Shown here: one piece after another, positions 18,102 to 26,771 of the stretch
Layout: each line of letters starts with the position of its first letter
Numbering within the stretch: position 1 is the first letter of the stretch
Assembly: GCF_026016325.1 (NCBI RefSeq)
Contig: NZ_CP087203.1
Span: 1,426,001 to 1,490,000, forward strand
Origin: Pseudomonas sp. B21-056
GTDB lineage: Bacteria > Pseudomonadota > Gammaproteobacteria > Pseudomonadales > Pseudomonadaceae
DNA length: 64,000 nt
Direction of reading: 5' to 3'
Made by a program: the position numbers and the translations under genes
Notes under the pieces: model-generated
Seen by the model: the letters and a program-made list of their open reading frames with translations, nothing else
Database searches by the model: none
What the model was told of the DNA's origin: nothing

Positions 18102-19790
18102 ATGCAGCCTGATTTCTGGAATGACAAACGCCCGACCGGCGTGCCCTCGGACATCGACCTGGGGGCCTACAAGTCGGTCATCGAGGTGTTCGAGCGTTCC
18201 TGCAAGAAATTCGCCGACCGCCCGGCGTTCAGCAACATGGGCGTGACCCTCACCTATGCCGAGCTCGAGCGCTGCAGCGCAGCGTTCGCCGGTTACCTGC
18301 AAACCCATACCGATCTGGTCCCCGGTGATCGTATCGCGGTGCAGATGCCCAATGTCCTGCAATACCCGATTGCCGTGTTCGGTGCCTTGCGCGCCGGGCT
18401 GATCGTGGTCAACACCAACCCGCTGTACACGCCGCGGGAAATGCGCCACCAGTTCAAGGACTCCGGCGCCCGGGCGCTGGTGTACATGAACCTGTTCGGC
18501 AGCAAGGTCCAGGAAGTGCTGCCCGACACGGACCTGCAATACCTGATCGAAGCGAAAATGGGCGACCTGATGCCTACCGCCAAGGGCTGGCTGATCAATA
18601 CCGTGGTAAACAAGGTCAAGAAGATGGTCCCGGCGTATTCGCTGCCCCAGGCCATTTCCTTCAAGAGCGCCTTGCGCCTGGGGCGTGGCCAGGCCATCAA
18701 GCCATTGAACGTCAGCCTCGACGATATCGCGGTGCTGCAATACACCGGCGGCACCACCGGGTTGGCAAAGGGCGCGATGCTGACCCACGGCAACCTGGTG
18801 GCGAACATGCAACAGGCCCGGGCGTGCCTGGGGCAGTTCGGCGACGACGGCCAGCCGCTGCTGCGCGAGGGCCAGGAGGTGATGATCGCGCCGTTGCCGC
18901 TGTATCACATCTATGCGTTCACGGCGAACTGCATGTGCATGATGGTCACCGGCAACCACAACGTGCTGATCACCAACCCGAGGGACATCGGCGGTTTCAT
19001 CAAGGAGCTGAAGAACTGGCGTTTCTCGGCCCTGTTGGGGCTCAACACGCTGTTCGTGGCGTTGATGGACCATCCGGACTTCAAGACCCTGGACTTCTCC
19101 AGCCTCAAGCTCACCAATTCCGGCGGCACCGCGCTGGTCAAGGCCACGGCCGATCGTTGGGAGCAGCTCACGGGTTGCCGCATCACCGAAGGCTATGGCC
19201 TGACTGAGACCTCGCCCGTGGCCTGTACCAACCCTTATGGCAAGGGATCGCGACTGGGTACGGTGGGGCTGCCGGTGCCGGGCACGCTCATGAAAGTGAT
19301 CAGCGACGACGGCATCGAACAGCCCCTGGGCGAGCGCGGCGAGCTGTGCATCAAGGGCCCGCAGATCATGAAAGGCTACTGGAACAAGCCTGAAGCCACT
19401 GCCGAAGTGCTGGACAGCGAGGGCTGGTTCAAGTCCGGTGACATCGCGGTGATCGACCCGGACGGTTTCGTGCGGATCGTCGACCGCAAGAAGGACATGA
19501 TCATCGTCTCGGGTTTCAACGTGTACCCCAACGAAATCGAAGACGTGGTGATGGCCCACCCGAAGGTCGCCAACTGCGCGGTGATCGGCGTGCCGGACGA
19601 GCGCTCGGGGGAGGCGGTGAAGCTGTTCGTGGTGGCGCGGGAGACGGGCGTCAGCCTCGAAGAGCTCAAGGCCTACTGCAAGGAGAACTTCACTGGCTAC
19701 AAGATACCCAAGCACATCGTGTTGCGAGAGTCGTTGCCGATGACGCCGGTGGGCAAGATCCTGCGCAGGGAGCTGCGCGATATCGCTTGA
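18102..19790 (+). CDS. fadD2: Long-chain fatty acid-CoA ligase FadD2
   Basis: A 562-residue acyl-CoA synthetase of the AMP-binding family. Motifs are the phosphate loop YTGGTTGLAKG (residues 214-224), the GYGLTETSP adenine-binding segment, the hinge region GWFKSGDIA with VDRKKDMIIVSGFNVYP, and the catalytic Lys in GKILRREL. GAGGA upstream supports the ATG at 18102. It activates fatty acids for beta-oxidation at the inner membrane. Arranged hydrolase <- / fadD2 -> / fadD1 ->, the order matches PA3301-PA3300-PA3299, so I call this copy fadD2. The two FadD proteins are clearly paralogous and arose by tandem duplication. Confidence 0.92.
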   Translation: MQPDFWNDKRPTGVPSDIDLGAYKSVIEVFERSCKKFADRPAFSNMGVTLTYAELERCSAAFAGYLQTHTDLVPGDRIAVQMPNVLQYPIAVFGALRAGLIVVNTNPLYTPREMRHQFKDSGARALVYMNLFGSKVQEVLPDTDLQYLIEAKMGDLMPTAKGWLINTVVNKVKKMVPAYSLPQAISFKSALRLGRGQAIKPLNVSLDDIAVLQYTGGTTGLAKGAMLTHGNLVANMQQARACLGQFGDDGQPLLREGQEVMIAPLPLYHIYAFTANCMCMMVTGNHNVLITNPRDIGGFIKELKNWRFSALLGLNTLFVALMDHPDFKTLDFSSLKLTNSGGTALVKATADRWEQLTGCRITEGYGLTETSPVACTNPYGKGSRLGTVGLPVPGTLMKVISDDGIEQPLGERGELCIKGPQIMKGYWNKPEATAEVLDSEGWFKSGDIAVIDPDGFVRIVDRKKDMIIVSGFNVYPNEIEDVVMAHPKVANCAVIGVPDERSGEAVKLFVVARETGVSLEELKAYCKENFTGYKIPKHIVLRESLPMTPVGKILRRELRDIA

Positions 19791-19812
19791 TGCAGGCCAA
19801 GCGCAAAACCCT

Positions 19813-19916
19813 TGTGGGAGCGAGCCTGGTGGGAGCGAGCTTGCTCGCGATAGCGGTGTGTCAGCCAATATCCATGTTGCTGATCTACCGCTATCGCGAG
19901 CAGGCTCGCTCCCACA
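19813..19916. repeat. REP-type inverted repeat with partially duplicated left arm
   Basis: The left arm reads GTGGGAGCGAGCCTG followed at once by GTGGGAGCGAGCTTGCTCGC, a short internal duplication; the right arm is the normal reverse complement ending GCTCCCACA. It occupies part of the 372-base fadD2-fadD1 gap (19791-20162). The remainder of the gap holds two AGTGACCAT direct repeats and the fadD1 promoter region. Confidence 0.85.
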
Positions 19917-19962
19917 TTGGTTTTCAGAGCGTTCCTACAGTTTGTAGAATTTTTACTCTAAA

Positions 19963-20001
19963 AGTGACCATTGCATATTCTTGAGTCGAATTAGTGACCA
20001 T
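19963..20001. promoter_or_regulatory. Direct repeats AGTGACCAT upstream of fadD1
   Basis: The nonamer AGTGACCAT occurs at 19963-19971 and again at 19993-20001, start to start 30 bases (about three helical turns), 160-200 bases before the fadD1 ATG. A regulator-binding role is a guess; the repeats are seen directly. Confidence 0.35.
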
Positions 20002-20162
20002 GCCAGCCACTTTTGGCTCTAGTCGACCCTTGGCAAAGCTGCTACTCTCGGCGCGCTTTTGTGACTTCTCGGCCTTCATCCAAGCCAGATTCACCAACAA
20101 ACACACCAATAATAATCGCATCAAATGCGGTGAGAATTCGCGTTGCTGAGGAGTGGGCTTCC

Positions 20163-21854
20163 ATGATCGAAGACTTTTGGAAGGATAAGTACCCAGCTGG
20201 GATTGCTGCCGACATCAATCCAGACGAGTATCCGAATATTCAGGCGGTGTTGAAGCAGTCCTGCCAACGCTTCGCCGACAAGCCGGCATTCAGCAACCTC
20301 GGCAAGACGCTCACCTACGGTGAACTGTACGAATTGTCCGGTGCCTTTGCCGCGTATCTGCAACAGCATACCGATTTGCAGCCGGGCGATCGAATCGCCG
20401 TGCAACTGCCTAACGTTCTGCAATACCCGGTGGCGGTGTTCGGGGCGATTCGCGCCGGCCTCATCGTGGTCAATACCAACCCGCTGTACACCGCGCGGGA
20501 GATGGAACACCAGTTCAACGACTCCGGCGCCAAGGCGCTGGTCTGCCTGGCGAACATGGCGCACCTGGCCGAGGCCGTGGTGCCGAAGACAGGCGTCAAG
20601 CATGTCATTGTCACCGAGGTTGCCGACCTGTTGCCGCCGCTCAAGCGGCTGTTGATCAACAGCGTGATCAAGTACGTGAAGAAGATGGTCCCGGCGTATC
20701 ACCTGCCCAAGGCCGTCAAGTTCAACGACGTATTGAGCAAGGGCCACGGCCGGCCAGTGACCGAAGCCAACCCGGGCAGTGATGACGTGGCCGTGTTGCA
20801 GTACACCGGCGGCACCACCGGCGTGGCCAAGGGCGCAATGCTGAGCCACCGCAACCTGGTGGCGAACATGCTGCAGTGCAAGGCGCTGATGGGCTCCAAC
20901 CTCAATGAAGGTTGCGAAGTGCTGATCACGCCGCTGCCGCTGTATCACATCTATGCCTTCACCTTTCATTGCATGGCAATGATGCTGATCGGCAACCACA
21001 ACATCCTGATCAGCAACCCGCGCGACCTTCCGGCGATGGTCAAGGAACTGTCGAAGTGGAAGTTCAGCGGCTTCGTCGGCCTCAACACCCTGTTCGTGGC
21101 GCTGTGCAACAACGAAGGTTTCCGCAAGCTGGATTTCTCCGCGCTGAAGGTCACCTTGTCCGGCGGCATGGCCCTGCAACTGGCCGCTGCCGAGCGCTGG
21201 AAAGCGGTCACCGGCTGCTCGATCTGCGAAGGCTATGGCATGACTGAAACCAGTCCGGTGGCCACGGTCAACCCGATCCAGAACATCCAGGTCGGCACCA
21301 TCGGCATTCCGGTGCCATCGACGCTGTGCAAGGTCATCAACGATGCCGGCGTCGAACTGCCCCTGGGCGAAGTCGGCGAGTTGTGTGTGAAAGGTCCACA
21401 GGTGATGAAGGGCTACTGGCAGCGCCAGGAGGCCACCGACGAAATCCTCGACAGCGAGGGCTGGCTCAAGACCGGCGACATCGCGCTGATCCAGCCGGAC
21501 GGCTACATGCGCATCGTCGATCGCAAGAAAGACATGATCCTGATCTCCGGCTTCAACGTGTACCCCAACGAACTGGAAGACGTGTTGGCGACCCTGCCGG
21601 GCGTGCTGCAATGCGCCGCCATCGGTGTACCGGACGAGAAGTCCGGCGAGGCGATCAAGATCTTCATCGTCGTGCGGCCAGGTGCCACGCTGACCAAGGA
21701 GCAGGTGATGGAGCACATGCGCGCCAACGTCACCGGCTACAAGGTGCCCAAGTCCGTCGAGTTCCGCGATGCGTTGCCGACCACCAACGTGGGCAAGATC
21801 CTGCGGCGTGAGCTGCGGGATGAAGAACTCAGGAAGTTGGGTTTGAAGAAGTAG
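20163..21854 (+). CDS. fadD1: Long-chain fatty acid-CoA ligase FadD1
   Basis: A 563-residue acyl-CoA synthetase, paralogous to the preceding gene. The phosphate loop YTGGTTGVAKG is again at residues 214-224, followed by GYGMTETSPV, GWLKTGDIA, VDRKKDMILISGFNVYP and the catalytic GKILRREL. I start it at the ATG at 20163 (MIEDFWKDKYPAG), which matches the N-terminus of P. aeruginosa FadD1 (PA3299); the frame is open upstream to 20013 but without homologous sequence. It activates long-chain fatty acids. Its own upstream region and downstream terminator allow expression independent of fadD2. Confidence 0.93.
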   Translation: MIEDFWKDKYPAGIAADINPDEYPNIQAVLKQSCQRFADKPAFSNLGKTLTYGELYELSGAFAAYLQQHTDLQPGDRIAVQLPNVLQYPVAVFGAIRAGLIVVNTNPLYTAREMEHQFNDSGAKALVCLANMAHLAEAVVPKTGVKHVIVTEVADLLPPLKRLLINSVIKYVKKMVPAYHLPKAVKFNDVLSKGHGRPVTEANPGSDDVAVLQYTGGTTGVAKGAMLSHRNLVANMLQCKALMGSNLNEGCEVLITPLPLYHIYAFTFHCMAMMLIGNHNILISNPRDLPAMVKELSKWKFSGFVGLNTLFVALCNNEGFRKLDFSALKVTLSGGMALQLAAAERWKAVTGCSICEGYGMTETSPVATVNPIQNIQVGTIGIPVPSTLCKVINDAGVELPLGEVGELCVKGPQVMKGYWQRQEATDEILDSEGWLKTGDIALIQPDGYMRIVDRKKDMILISGFNVYPNELEDVLATLPGVLQCAAIGVPDEKSGEAIKIFIVVRPGATLTKEQVMEHMRANVTGYKVPKSVEFRDALPTTNVGKILRRELRDEELRKLGLKK

Positions 21855-21871
21855 CATTGCGTGTAAACAGA

Positions 21872-21896
21872 AAGCCCCGCCGAAGCGGGGCTTTTT
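21872..21896 (+). terminator. Terminator of fadD1
   Basis: AAGCCCCGC / GCGGGGCTT with a CGAA loop and five T residues, 17 bases after the stop codon. Confidence 0.92.
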
Positions 21897-21924
21897 GTTG
21901 CACGATTACTCAGGCAGTCGCTGT

Positions 21925-22034
21925 TGTGGCGAGGGGATTTAGCGAAACGTCGCACCGCCCCGCTGGGCTGCGAAGCAGACCAAAAAAAGCAAGGGCCGCT
22001 CCGCGCCCCAGCGGGGATAAATCCCCTCGCCACA
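21925..22034. repeat. REP-type inverted repeat, variant arm (GTGGCGAGGGGAT family)
   Basis: The left arm starts TGTGGCGAGGGGATTTA but then continues AGCGAAACGTCGCACCGCC instead of the usual ATCCCCG; the right arm is standard. The element at 44461 carries the same variant. Confidence 0.9.
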
Positions 22035-22058
22035 GGGAAGTCGGCTGTAGGCGGTGGG

Positions 22059-22436
22059 TCACAACCTGAACTGCGCGAAATCCAGGTTGGTGCCCCCCGG
22101 TCGCAAGTCTTGCAGGTACGAATCCCTGTCGGCGCTCAGCTCCAGGCTCAGGGCGGCCTTGCGCTTGCCCTGGTTGCGCACTTCCAGGCCTTCCATTTTT
22201 TCCCGCAGGAATACGGTCGGCACTTTCAGGTGCAGCAGCTCGTCGGTGGTCGGGGTGTGCAGCAGCAGATGAATCCATTCGTATTGGCCGACTGCCAGGC
22301 GGGTCACCGGAATGTTGAACCAGAAGATGTTGCGGTTGCGGTTCAATTCGCTGAAATGGCAGTTGTTGACGCCCAGGACGGCGCCGCCCAGTTCCTGGTT
22401 TCTGCGGGCAATGGCCTGCTTCTTATCGAGTTTCAT
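22059..22436 (-). CDS. Conserved hypothetical protein (125 residues)
   Basis: I do not recognise a named domain. The protein is soluble, starts with a basic segment (MKLDKKQAIARRNQ), has a central beta-rich stretch (NIFWFNIPVTRL, EWIHLLLHT) and ends in a short acidic/aromatic tail. It has no signal peptide or membrane helix. It is flanked by a REP element and, 235 bases away, the divergently transcribed BrkB gene, so it appears to be a single-gene unit. Clean coding with pseudomonad codon use and third-position GC bias support it as real. Confidence 0.7.
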   Translation of the reverse strand: MKLDKKQAIARRNQELGGAVLGVNNCHFSELNRNRNIFWFNIPVTRLAVGQYEWIHLLLHTPTTDELLHLKVPTVFLREKMEGLEVRNQGKRKAALSLELSADRDSYLQDLRPGGTNLDFAQFRL

Positions 22437-22671
22437 AACGTTCCTACGGGATTAAAGCTTCGGGCCGAGCCTGAATATGTGAGGCATTCTCGACGGTTGG
22501 CGGGCAAACATAAAGCCCCGCCGGTGCGAAGAATGAAACTTGCGCCGTGGAGCATCGGTCAATTCTGCGTCGGGATGAGATTGTCTCGAAGTCGCCAAAC
22601 AGGCTACTTTGAGGTAAAAAAACGCCCCTTGAGTCGCCACGCGACCTTTTTTGCGGCGAAAGGAGACGCTC

Positions 22672-23631
22672 ATGATATTTCCGGATATGAAAGGTTTGCC
22701 GTTGCATCGTGTGATGATGCGTACGGTGACCGAGTTTCTCGACGACGAGATGTCCACCTACGCCTCGGCACTGGCCTACCAGATGCTGTTTTCCCTGTTC
22801 CCCTTCATCCTCTTCCTGATCGCGCTGATTGGCTTCCTGCATCTGCCGGATTTCTTCTCGTGGTTGCGCCTGCAATCGGAGCTGGTACTGCCGCCCCAGG
22901 CGCTGGAGCAGGTCAACCCAGTGATCGACCAGCTCCAGCAATCCAAGGGCGGGTTGCTGTCGGTGGGTATCGTGGTTGCGTTGTGGACGGCCTCGGCCGG
23001 GGTGCGGCTGATGATGAGCGCCATGAATGCCGCCTACGACGTGGTCGAGGGACGCCCGGCCTGGAAGCGCTTCCCGCTGTCGATTTTCTATACGGTCGGC
23101 ATCGCCGGCATGCTGCTCATCGCCGCGGCGCTGATGGTCCTCGGGCCGCAGGTGATGGAGTGGATTGCCTCCCAGGTCGGCTTGGAGGAATTCATCGTCA
23201 CGCTCTGGACGATCGTGCGCTGGCCGGTGATCGTGATCCTGTTGATGGTGGCGGTGGCGTTGATCTACTACGTGATGCCTGACGTGAAGCAGGAGTTTCG
23301 CTTCATCACCCCAGGGTCGGTGCTGGCCGTGGTGGTGTGGATCATCGCCTCCCTGGGCTTCGCTTTTTACGTCAAGACGTTTGCCAACTACAACGCCATG
23401 TATGGCAGTATCGGCGCGATCATCGTATTGCTGCTGTACTTCTACATCTCGGCGGCGGTGCTGTTGCTGGGCGCGGAGATGAACGCAGTGATCGAACATA
23501 TGTCCGCCGAAGGCAAGGAGCGTGGTGAGAAGGTTCCAGACGAGCACTGGAAGCACCATGTATCGGGACTGGCGCGCGACCACTCCATCAAACCGGACAG
23601 CGATCCGAACGCAGACGAAGCCCGACCATGA
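22672..23631 (+). CDS. YihY/BrkB family inner-membrane protein
   Basis: A 319-residue membrane protein of the YihY (formerly virulence factor BrkB) family with six predicted helices, beginning with the family-typical [20 protein letters not shown] segment and including the central [19 protein letters not shown] region. The ATG at 22672 has AAAGGAGA immediately upstream. Function is uncertain; the family name RNase BN was a historical error and it should not be called a nuclease. Its stop overlaps the ATG of the peptide deformylase gene (ATGA), so the two are probably co-translated. Confidence 0.88.
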   Translation: MIFPDMKGLPLHRVMMRTVTEFLDDEMSTYASALAYQMLFSLFPFILFLIALIGFLHLPDFFSWLRLQSELVLPPQALEQVNPVIDQLQQSKGGLLSVGIVVALWTASAGVRLMMSAMNAAYDVVEGRPAWKRFPLSIFYTVGIAGMLLIAAALMVLGPQVMEWIASQVGLEEFIVTLWTIVRWPVIVILLMVAVALIYYVMPDVKQEFRFITPGSVLAVVVWIIASLGFAFYVKTFANYNAMYGSIGAIIVLLLYFYISAAVLLLGAEMNAVIEHMSAEGKERGEKVPDEHWKHHVSGLARDHSIKPDSDPNADEARP

Positions 23632-24167
23632 TTCGAGAAATCCTCAAGATGGGCGATGCACGCCTGCTGCGTATCGCCCCACCGGTTCCACCGCAGATGT
23701 TCGACACCCCGGAGCTGTGGCAATTGATCGACGACATGTTCCAGACCATGGAAAGCGTCGGTGGCGTCGGTCTGGCGGCACCGCAGATCGGCGTGGACCT
23801 GCAACTGGTGATCTTCGGCTTCGAACACAGCGAGCGTTACCCCGACGCGGAGGCCGTGCCGCAGACCATCCTGATCAACCCGCTGATCACGCCGCTGAAC
23901 CCGCTGATGGAAGAGGGTTTCGAGGGCTGCCTGTCGGTGCCTGGCCTGCGTGGAGCGGTCGATCGCTACCGGCACATCCGCTATGAAGGCTTCGATCCCA
24001 AGGGCGAGCCGATCGTGCGCACAGCCTCGGGTTTCCACGCACGGGTGGTGCAGCATGAGTGCGATCACCTGATCGGGCGCTTGTACCCGTCGCGCGTCAC
24101 CGACTTCAGCAAGTTCGGGTTTACCGAGGTGATGTTTCCAGACCTTGATCCGACGGCCGACGATTGA
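23628..24167 (+). CDS. def: Peptide deformylase
   Basis: A 179-residue metalloenzyme that removes the formyl group from nascent N-terminal Met. All three motifs are intact: GVGLAAPQ (residues 46-53), EGCLS (99-103, metal ligand Cys101) and HECDH (143-147, metal ligands and catalytic Glu). It is probably a secondary deformylase, because the usual housekeeping def lies with fmt and rsmB near the origin and is not seen here; that is inference. It overlaps the BrkB-like gene by four bases. Confidence 0.93.
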   Translation: MIREILKMGDARLLRIAPPVPPQMFDTPELWQLIDDMFQTMESVGGVGLAAPQIGVDLQLVIFGFEHSERYPDAEAVPQTILINPLITPLNPLMEEGFEGCLSVPGLRGAVDRYRHIRYEGFDPKGEPIVRTASGFHARVVQHECDHLIGRLYPSRVTDFSKFGFTEVMFPDLDPTADD

Positions 24168-24185
24168 ACATTCACCTCAATCCCC

Positions 24186-24263
24186 TGTGGGAGCGAGCCT
24201 GCTCGCGATAGCGGTGGGTCTGCTTGCATCAGGGCTGAATGTTCCGCCGCCTTCGCGAGCAGG
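24186..24263. repeat. REP-type inverted repeat with eroded right arm
   Basis: The left arm TGTGGGAGCGAGCCTGCTCG is intact; the right arm keeps only CTTCGCGAGCAGG before diverging. Confidence 0.75.
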
Positions 24264-24278
24264 GTATATGAGATGGCA

Positions 24279-24701
24279 TCAGGACCCGGTTCCCGGCTCC
24301 AACCCCATCGCAATCATCGGCTTGCTCCGTGCATACCGGCTCAGCCGCTCGGCCATTGCATAGGGCAGGGCAGGATCGAAAGTGAAGCCGTGTCGCTCAT
24401 AAAAGCCGCGCAGCTCCGGGTGGCAGAACAGCCACACCGGTGCGTCCACTGCTTCCACCGCTTCGCTGATCAACCGCGCCGCAACACCTTGCCCACGGTA
24501 CGCCGGGTCGACAAACAACCCCGTCAACCAGTGCCCGCCCGACACCGGTCGCAGGCACAGGGCGGCGACGATGTCATCCCGTCGCGCCACCCACAGTTGC
24601 GCGTCACGCACGGCTTTCATCGAGGATTGATGGGCGCGGTAGAACTTGTTCATCAAAGGCCACAGCGGTTCATCAAGCAGCACGTAGCGGATTTCGGACA
24701 T
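24279..24701 (-). CDS. GNAT family N-acetyltransferase
   Basis: A 140-residue acetyltransferase. The acetyl-CoA-binding motif A is LFVDPAYRGQGVAARLI, and the C-terminal FYERHGF is typical of the fold. I start at the ATG at 24701 (MSEIRYVLLD), because the longer frame upstream has no GNAT-like sequence. The gene stands alone between a REP element and another minus-strand gene. The substrate cannot be predicted. Confidence 0.82.
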   Translation of the reverse strand: MSEIRYVLLDEPLWPLMNKFYRAHQSSMKAVRDAQLWVARRDDIVAALCLRPVSGGHWLTGLFVDPAYRGQGVAARLISEAVEAVDAPVWLFCHPELRGFYERHGFTFDPALPYAMAERLSRYARSKPMIAMGLEPGTGS

Positions 24702-24816
24702 GGCAACGTCGTGGAGGCGGTGAGGGGGGCGATTATAAGGGAACACGCTTCGACTGGCCGCAACGACGGACCGGGGCGTAGACCCCGGCGCATCATCGGC
24801 TGGCGGCCTGGCGGGT

Positions 24817-25371
24817 TCAGAGGGATGCGAGGCGCGTGGCCGCGGCGGGATCCTTATCGCCGGTGTTGCGGCGTTCCTGGTCCTTTTCTGCCTGCGCCAT
24901 TGCGGATTTGTCCTGCATGCGCTGGGCAATTTCCTGGCCGACCGCCAATTGCTTCTCGGGTGGCATGGCCTCGTATTCTTCTTCGCTGATGCCCATCTCC
25001 TTGAGAATGCTGTCACGCAGGCGTTCTTCAGGCGTCTTGCTCATGTAGTCCTTGAAGTCCTTCAGTGCTGAGCTGTCGGTCTGGCTTGCCCAGGCATCCT
25101 GGGAGGCAAGGGTCTGCAGTTGCATGCGGGTCTTGGCGAACGCCTCATCGACGTTGTCGCTGATGGCGGTGGCCGCATTGACCTGTTGCGTGGCCTGTTG
25201 GGTGACGGACTCCTGGACCTGGACGTTGCCCTGGCTGGCCTGGGCCTGGACGTTCTCGCGCAACGCCTGCAACGCGGCGCTTTGCAGGCCGCTGGCTGCG
25301 TCGGCGGTCGGGTCCTCGCCCAGGCGCTTGAGCGGCAGAATCATCGCTTGCTGTTTTGCACTGACCAACAT
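24817..25371 (-). CDS. Conserved hypothetical protein, helical, Gln/Ala-rich
   Basis: A 184-residue soluble protein with no signal peptide. The middle is rich in Ala, Gln and Val (AQASQGNVQVQESVTQQATQ) and looks like a long amphipathic helix; the C-terminal part, MSKTPEERLRDSILKEMGIS, is a conserved block seen in pseudomonad hypothetical proteins. No catalytic motif is visible. It precedes the divergent-looking gntR region but is on the same strand as gntR, 150 bases downstream of it, and probably has its own promoter. Function unknown. Confidence 0.7.
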   Translation of the reverse strand: MLVSAKQQAMILPLKRLGEDPTADAASGLQSAALQALRENVQAQASQGNVQVQESVTQQATQQVNAATAISDNVDEAFAKTRMQLQTLASQDAWASQTDSSALKDFKDYMSKTPEERLRDSILKEMGISEEEYEAMPPEKQLAVGQEIAQRMQDKSAMAQAEKDQERRNTGDKDPAAATRLASL

Positions 25372-25524
25372 GAGGGATACCTGTAGGTAATGTCTGAGCG
25401 ATGGGCAGGAGCAATTCCCATGCCGAGGCCAGGCGCCTCGGGTTACAAGGGTTGCAGGGATGCGGGGCGAGGCGAAGCGGCCAAGCCTTGCCGTTGACCG
25501 GCAGGGATCGACCGCCTCACCGGC

Positions 25525-26556
25525 TCAGGTGCTTTCGCGGATCTTGAGTTCGAAGCCCATGTCCACTACGGGTTGGGCGATGCGATTGCCCGCCATCAAC
25601 GTCAGCATCTGTTCGGCGGCACGGCGGCCGATGGCTTCCCGCGGGGTACTAATGCTGCTCAGGCGCGGCACCATGTGGGCCGAGGCGGGCAAATCGTTGA
25701 AGCCGAGGACCGAGATCTGCTCGGGAATCCTGATGCCGCAGCGCAAGGCTTCGAACAGCGCGCCATGGGCAAGGTCGTCGTTGCCGAAGAAGATCCCATC
25801 GACATCCGGGTGGCTGGCCAGCAGTTGCAGGAACAATTCGCCGCCCAGGCCCACCGATGACGGGCGCGGGGTCAACAGCTCCAGGTCCGGGTCGTACAGC
25901 CCGGCCTGCTGCAGGGCCCGGCGGAAACCTTCGCCACGCAACAAGGTGCGCTGGTCCAATTGTGCGCCGATATAAGCCAGGCGTTTGCGACCGCGGGAGA
26001 TCAAGTGCCCGGCCGCCGTCTCGCCGGCCTTGAGCTGGGAAAAGCCGACGCAGTTGAGGCCCGCCCCAGGGTCCAGTTCCATCATGTAGACACAGGGAAT
26101 GTTGCTGGCCTCGATCATGCGGCGGGCGCTTTCGGTGCGGTCGAAACCGGTCAGCAACAAACCACGGGGCTGATAGGCCATGTAGTTGCGCAGCAGGTCT
26201 TCTTCTTCATCTCGGGAGTAGTGATAGTTGCCGATCACCACTTCGAAGCCCTTGGGCCGCAGCACGCGATGGATGGCTTCCAGGGTGTCGATGAACAGCA
26301 GGTTGGACAGCGACGGCACCAGCACCACCACCGAGTGGCTCTGGGCCGAAGCCAGGGCACGGGCGGCAGGGTTGACGACGTAGTTCAGTTCCTGCGCCGC
26401 CTGTCGGACTTTTTCTACCAGGTCAGTGGCCACGGTGCTGACGCCGCGCAGGGCACGGGAAGCGGTGATGGGGCTGACACCGGCCAGGCGCGCGACTTCG
26501 TTGAGCGTAGGGCGACCGGTGGTGCGTGTGTTCTTATCGTTCTTGGGGACGGTCAT
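25525..26556 (-). CDS. gntR: LacI-family gluconate repressor GntR
   Basis: A 343-residue LacI/GalR regulator. The N-terminal helix-turn-helix with hinge is PTLNEVARLAGVSPITASRA followed by NPAARALAS; the rest is the periplasmic-binding-like effector domain (FEVVIGNYHYSRDEEEDLL, VDGIFFGNDDLAHGA). I choose the ATG at 26556 (MTVPKNDK) over the TTG at 26571 since the DNA-binding domain follows directly. It lies divergent from gntK, and three copies of the same 14-base site occur before gntR, gntK and gntT. In P. aeruginosa this GntR is released by gluconate or 6-phosphogluconate; the same is expected here. Confidence 0.92.
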   Translation of the reverse strand: MTVPKNDKNTRTTGRPTLNEVARLAGVSPITASRALRGVSTVATDLVEKVRQAAQELNYVVNPAARALASAQSHSVVVLVPSLSNLLFIDTLEAIHRVLRPKGFEVVIGNYHYSRDEEEDLLRNYMAYQPRGLLLTGFDRTESARRMIEASNIPCVYMMELDPGAGLNCVGFSQLKAGETAAGHLISRGRKRLAYIGAQLDQRTLLRGEGFRRALQQAGLYDPDLELLTPRPSSVGLGGELFLQLLASHPDVDGIFFGNDDLAHGALFEALRCGIRIPEQISVLGFNDLPASAHMVPRLSSISTPREAIGRRAAEQMLTLMAGNRIAQPVVDMGFELKIREST

Positions 26557-26585
26557 CAGGTGGCTTGCCAAACAAAAATCCAGGC

Positions 26586-26602
26586 ACTAAGGTAGCGCTG
26601 TC
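26586..26602. promoter_or_regulatory. GntR operator 1 (upstream of gntR)
   Basis: ACTAAGGTAGCGCTGTC, 30 bases upstream of the gntR ATG. It fits the pattern AC-N-AAG-N-TAGCGCT that I recall for P. aeruginosa GntR exactly, so autoregulation is likely. Confidence 0.75.
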
Positions 26603-26736
26603 TCGACGCGGCTGCAAATGCGCGAGTGGGGTTTGCCTGAATCCCATCCGTTGGTGTCGTGAACGAACAATGCTGCAACCACAAAAATGACAAGAAGGCG
26701 TCGGCAACTTCTGCTTTTGCTGCGGTGTCATAACTG

Positions 26737-26753
26737 GCAAAGGTAGCGCTGTC
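26737..26753. promoter_or_regulatory. GntR operator 2 (upstream of gntK)
   Basis: GCAAAGGTAGCGCTGTC, ending 19 bases before the gntK ATG, where a bound repressor would block transcription start. Shares AAGGTAGCGCTGTC with operator 1. Confidence 0.75.
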
Positions 26754-26771
26754 TGCGCGCTGAGGTGTTAC

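Noticed and set aside
19787..19984. Short plus-strand ORF after fadD2 containing VGASLLAIAV-type peptide
   Set aside because: This peptide is the translation of the GTGGGAGCGAGC repeat and appears wherever the repeat is read in that frame.
18024..21857. Long minus-strand open frames (about 614 and 578 residues) opposite fadD2 and fadD1
   Set aside because: They mirror the two acyl-CoA ligases and share their duplicate pattern; no independent family signature.
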